Shown: positions 61,801 through 64,000 of the stretch, in pieces | Position numbering within the stretch: the stretch's first letter is position 1 | Layout: every line of letters starts with the position of its first letter | Assembly: GCF_000471905.2 (NCBI RefSeq) | Contig: NW_006500010.1 | Span: 1,779,315 to 1,843,314 of the forward strand | DNA: 64,000 nucleotides | Source of the DNA: Amborella trichopoda | Lineage: Eukaryota > Streptophyta > Magnoliopsida > Amborellales > Amborellaceae | Direction of reading: 5' to 3' | Program-made: the position numbers and the translations under genes | Notes under the pieces: generated by a model | The model's input: the letters and a program-made list of their open reading frames with translations, nothing else | Told to the model about the DNA's origin: nothing | Databases searched by the model: none

Positions 61801-63187
61801 AATGCTACTGGTTTATTTTATATTCTCTTCGAAGCATTTGGAAACATCCTAGACTAATAAACAAAGACCTAGCTTAAGCCCTATAGAATTCAATCATAAT
61901 TTGGAAGTCTTCTTATATCGTAGATTTATACTTTTTTAAAAAGCGCCGGTTTTTTTTTTAAGAGTCGTGTTTTTAACTGCGAGTTGGTAACTATGATCTG
62001 AACCATGGTGAAAAACTGAAAACTATGAACCAAACAGATGGCATTTAACTAGAGTAATATGAAAAATATGACAGCTATGATGAGTTAGATTAACAATAAA
62101 ACTTTCAAGCACTTGTGACAACAGGAAAAAAAACCTTAGAGAGCTGAGGACTAAGCACATAGCTTAAGAAAATAACTTGAGGTTTCAAACTCTAGCACAT
62201 TTGTTTTGTCGAAAAATATCTTCCGCGAAGGATATTTCTGAGAAAATAGCTTCTTTCTCATGTTTGTTTGATGGGAAAGTGGCGCTATGAAATTTCAGAG
62301 GAATGTGCACAACAAAGCACTACAACGCATTTCCATGGCGTTCTTTGGAAAATCATTTTCATACCAATAGAGGTATGAAACTGATTTCCGATTGGCGGAA
62401 AATCTATCTCCATCAAAACGCTTTCTGGAAATATATTTGAAAATAAACAAGCCCTTGAATTTATGGAATTCATGAAAACAAAAGGTTATGAATATATAAA
62501 TACCTCTTTTGATGATGGAATGAGTAGCCTCAAGAAACAATATGCTTAAATCGAATGATGAGCAATCCCTCTTCTGGCCTATAACACAGATTGAAGGGAG
62601 TTGTGAGTTCTTGAAATGGTTTTATAGGGAATAGAGAGAAAGAACGTGGAAACCCACGACTCCTAACTACCCTCGTTCCTTGGTAGTTAGTTGCACTTTT
62701 GCTACTTTATGTCTTTTAGGAAAGTTAGTCATCCACTAACATTAAAACAAAGAAAGTTGTTAATGTATTTAGTAAAAGATAAATTTCTAAGGAAATAACT
62801 TTGGTCCCAAATCTCAATTTATCTGAAAAATCAAACCGGCCAAGGGCTTGATCCGAGTAGCCAATCGATTCAACCAGCTAACTGGGTAGGTCCTCGCTAG
62901 CCCAAAAAGTATTAAAAAAAATAAAAAAATATAACAAAAAAGGAAAAAAGAAAAAAATATTTGTAAAGTGTGATTAAATCGGGCACATCCAAGTAAAGTT
63001 GAAAAGTCGAGAAAAAATAGATTTTAAAAAATTGATTTGTGCCAAGAAGTATTTCCAAAATTTTCCAAAAAAGATGGAAAAATGTAAACTAAGTATCCAT
63101 GACCAAAACACTTACAAACTTTTCCAAAATGATAAAAAGCACTCAAAACCAAACTAACTAAATAAATACTATTATTTTTGTTTGTAT

Positions 63188-63231
<44 letters not shown>

Positions 63232-64000
63232 TTACCCAACCAGACTATCAAAATCAGTCGAAACCGGATCAGCTAGTGCCCTATTCCGGTTTAATTGGCG
63301 AGTTCCGAGTTGGACCGGCCGAGTTTGGGAACATCGGTCCCAATAGTTACTAAAAACATACAATGAAAAAAAAAAAAAAGAAGAAGGAATTGAAGGATTG
63401 TGAAGCGTGAGGGATTTGGTCTTTGACATCCGATGTTTCGATGATGACACGCGGTCCAACATTTAGGAGATTATCCATTGAATTAATAGAGTTAGGAGAG
63501 AGAAAAAATTATCCTAATTTTCTATGTGATGTGGGCCGCTGACATAGTTACTTTGACTAGTAATTCATGGATCATGCATATAAGAAGGAAAAGTATGCAA
63601 TAAAATCATTTAATATGGCTTATAATGACAAATAATAGGCTAAATTCTGTCATTGATGAAGCTCAAGGTGAAAAAAATAAATATTTGGAATTTGTGATAT
63701 GATCTTTCAACTTTTAAATTTAAAAAATCGGACAAGTGGGCTAAGCCGATTACCCACTAATTCATAGTTGAATAAATTTAGGACCTTAAATCATTTTGAA
63801 AACAATGACTTTATAACAAAAATAGGTTTTAATACAAATATTAGTCGTATTTGGCCAAGATCATGGTCGGGAATCAAATCAGGCCAAGATTATTCGGGTC
63901 TGATCTTATGCAGTTCTGAGGCAAACCGTTATCCGAAACACTTTTGGGAATTAATCAATGAAACCAAACAAGAACTAAGATAAAATGAGTCAACGCGAGA
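61801..64000. other. Intergenic region right of the copia element
   Basis: No gene recognised. A (TA)n microsatellite spans about 63191-63227. CCGG-rich blocks at about 62830-62910 and 63260-63340 (ACCGGCC motifs) flank it and could be remnants of an unclassified repeat. Confidence 0.4.

Noticed and set aside
1-64000. CRISPR arrays, operons, phage-like or defence systems
   Set aside because: Repeats seen are microsatellites, minisatellites and transposon ends; gene content and introns are plant nuclear.

Overview
This is AT-rich nuclear DNA from a flowering plant. It shows plant-only protein families (a DYW-type PPR editing factor, a plant RopGAP tail, a BONZAI copine), GT-AG introns with T-rich acceptors, and several plant transposon families (MULE-type MITEs, tRNA-derived SINE, L1 LINE, Ty1/copia). 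The species cannot be fixed from the sequence.

Genes, left to right. (1) The last exon of a Rho-of-plants GTPase-activating protein (+, 152-757); its upstream exons lie outside the window. (2) An intronless 655-aa PPR-E-DYW protein (-, 1656-3623). (3) A nine-exon gene for a 435-aa three-RRM Bruno/CELF-like RNA-binding protein of the BRN1/BRN2 type (-, 8567-14625). (4) A nine-exon gene for a 331-aa mitochondrial carrier (-, 18669-24081). (5) A 16-exon, 17.5-kb gene for a 588-aa copine most like BONZAI 3 (-, 30473-48006). I joined exons by hand at GT-AG boundaries. In models 3-5 every junction keeps frame and family sequence continues across it.

RopGAP, BRN and this carrier are also neighbours in Arabidopsis (as I recall, At4g03100, At4g03110, At4g03115), so the left part of the window looks like an ancient conserved gene block with a PPR gene inserted. 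The genes act in separate processes: polar growth signalling, mRNA regulation, organelle transport, organelle RNA editing, and membrane/immune homeostasis. No operon-like coordination is implied.

The rest is mobile-element debris. A family of about 380-bp long-TIR MITEs occurs five times; two copies have exact 9-bp target duplications and one holds a second nested MITE just upstream of the copine. There are two small SINE-like retroposons with exact 13-bp and 12-bp target duplications, a 5'-truncated L1 LINE, a 693-bp element with perfect inverted ends, and a broken Ty1/copia element of about 8 kb with LTRs of about 2 kb (53849-61800). A smaller copia fossil lies near 26.2-26.8 kb. A 20-N assembly gap sits in copine intron 1. 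I found no CRISPR, operon or bacterial-type system and no wholly new gene system; the most informative observations are the conserved gene block and the MITE/SINE insertions.
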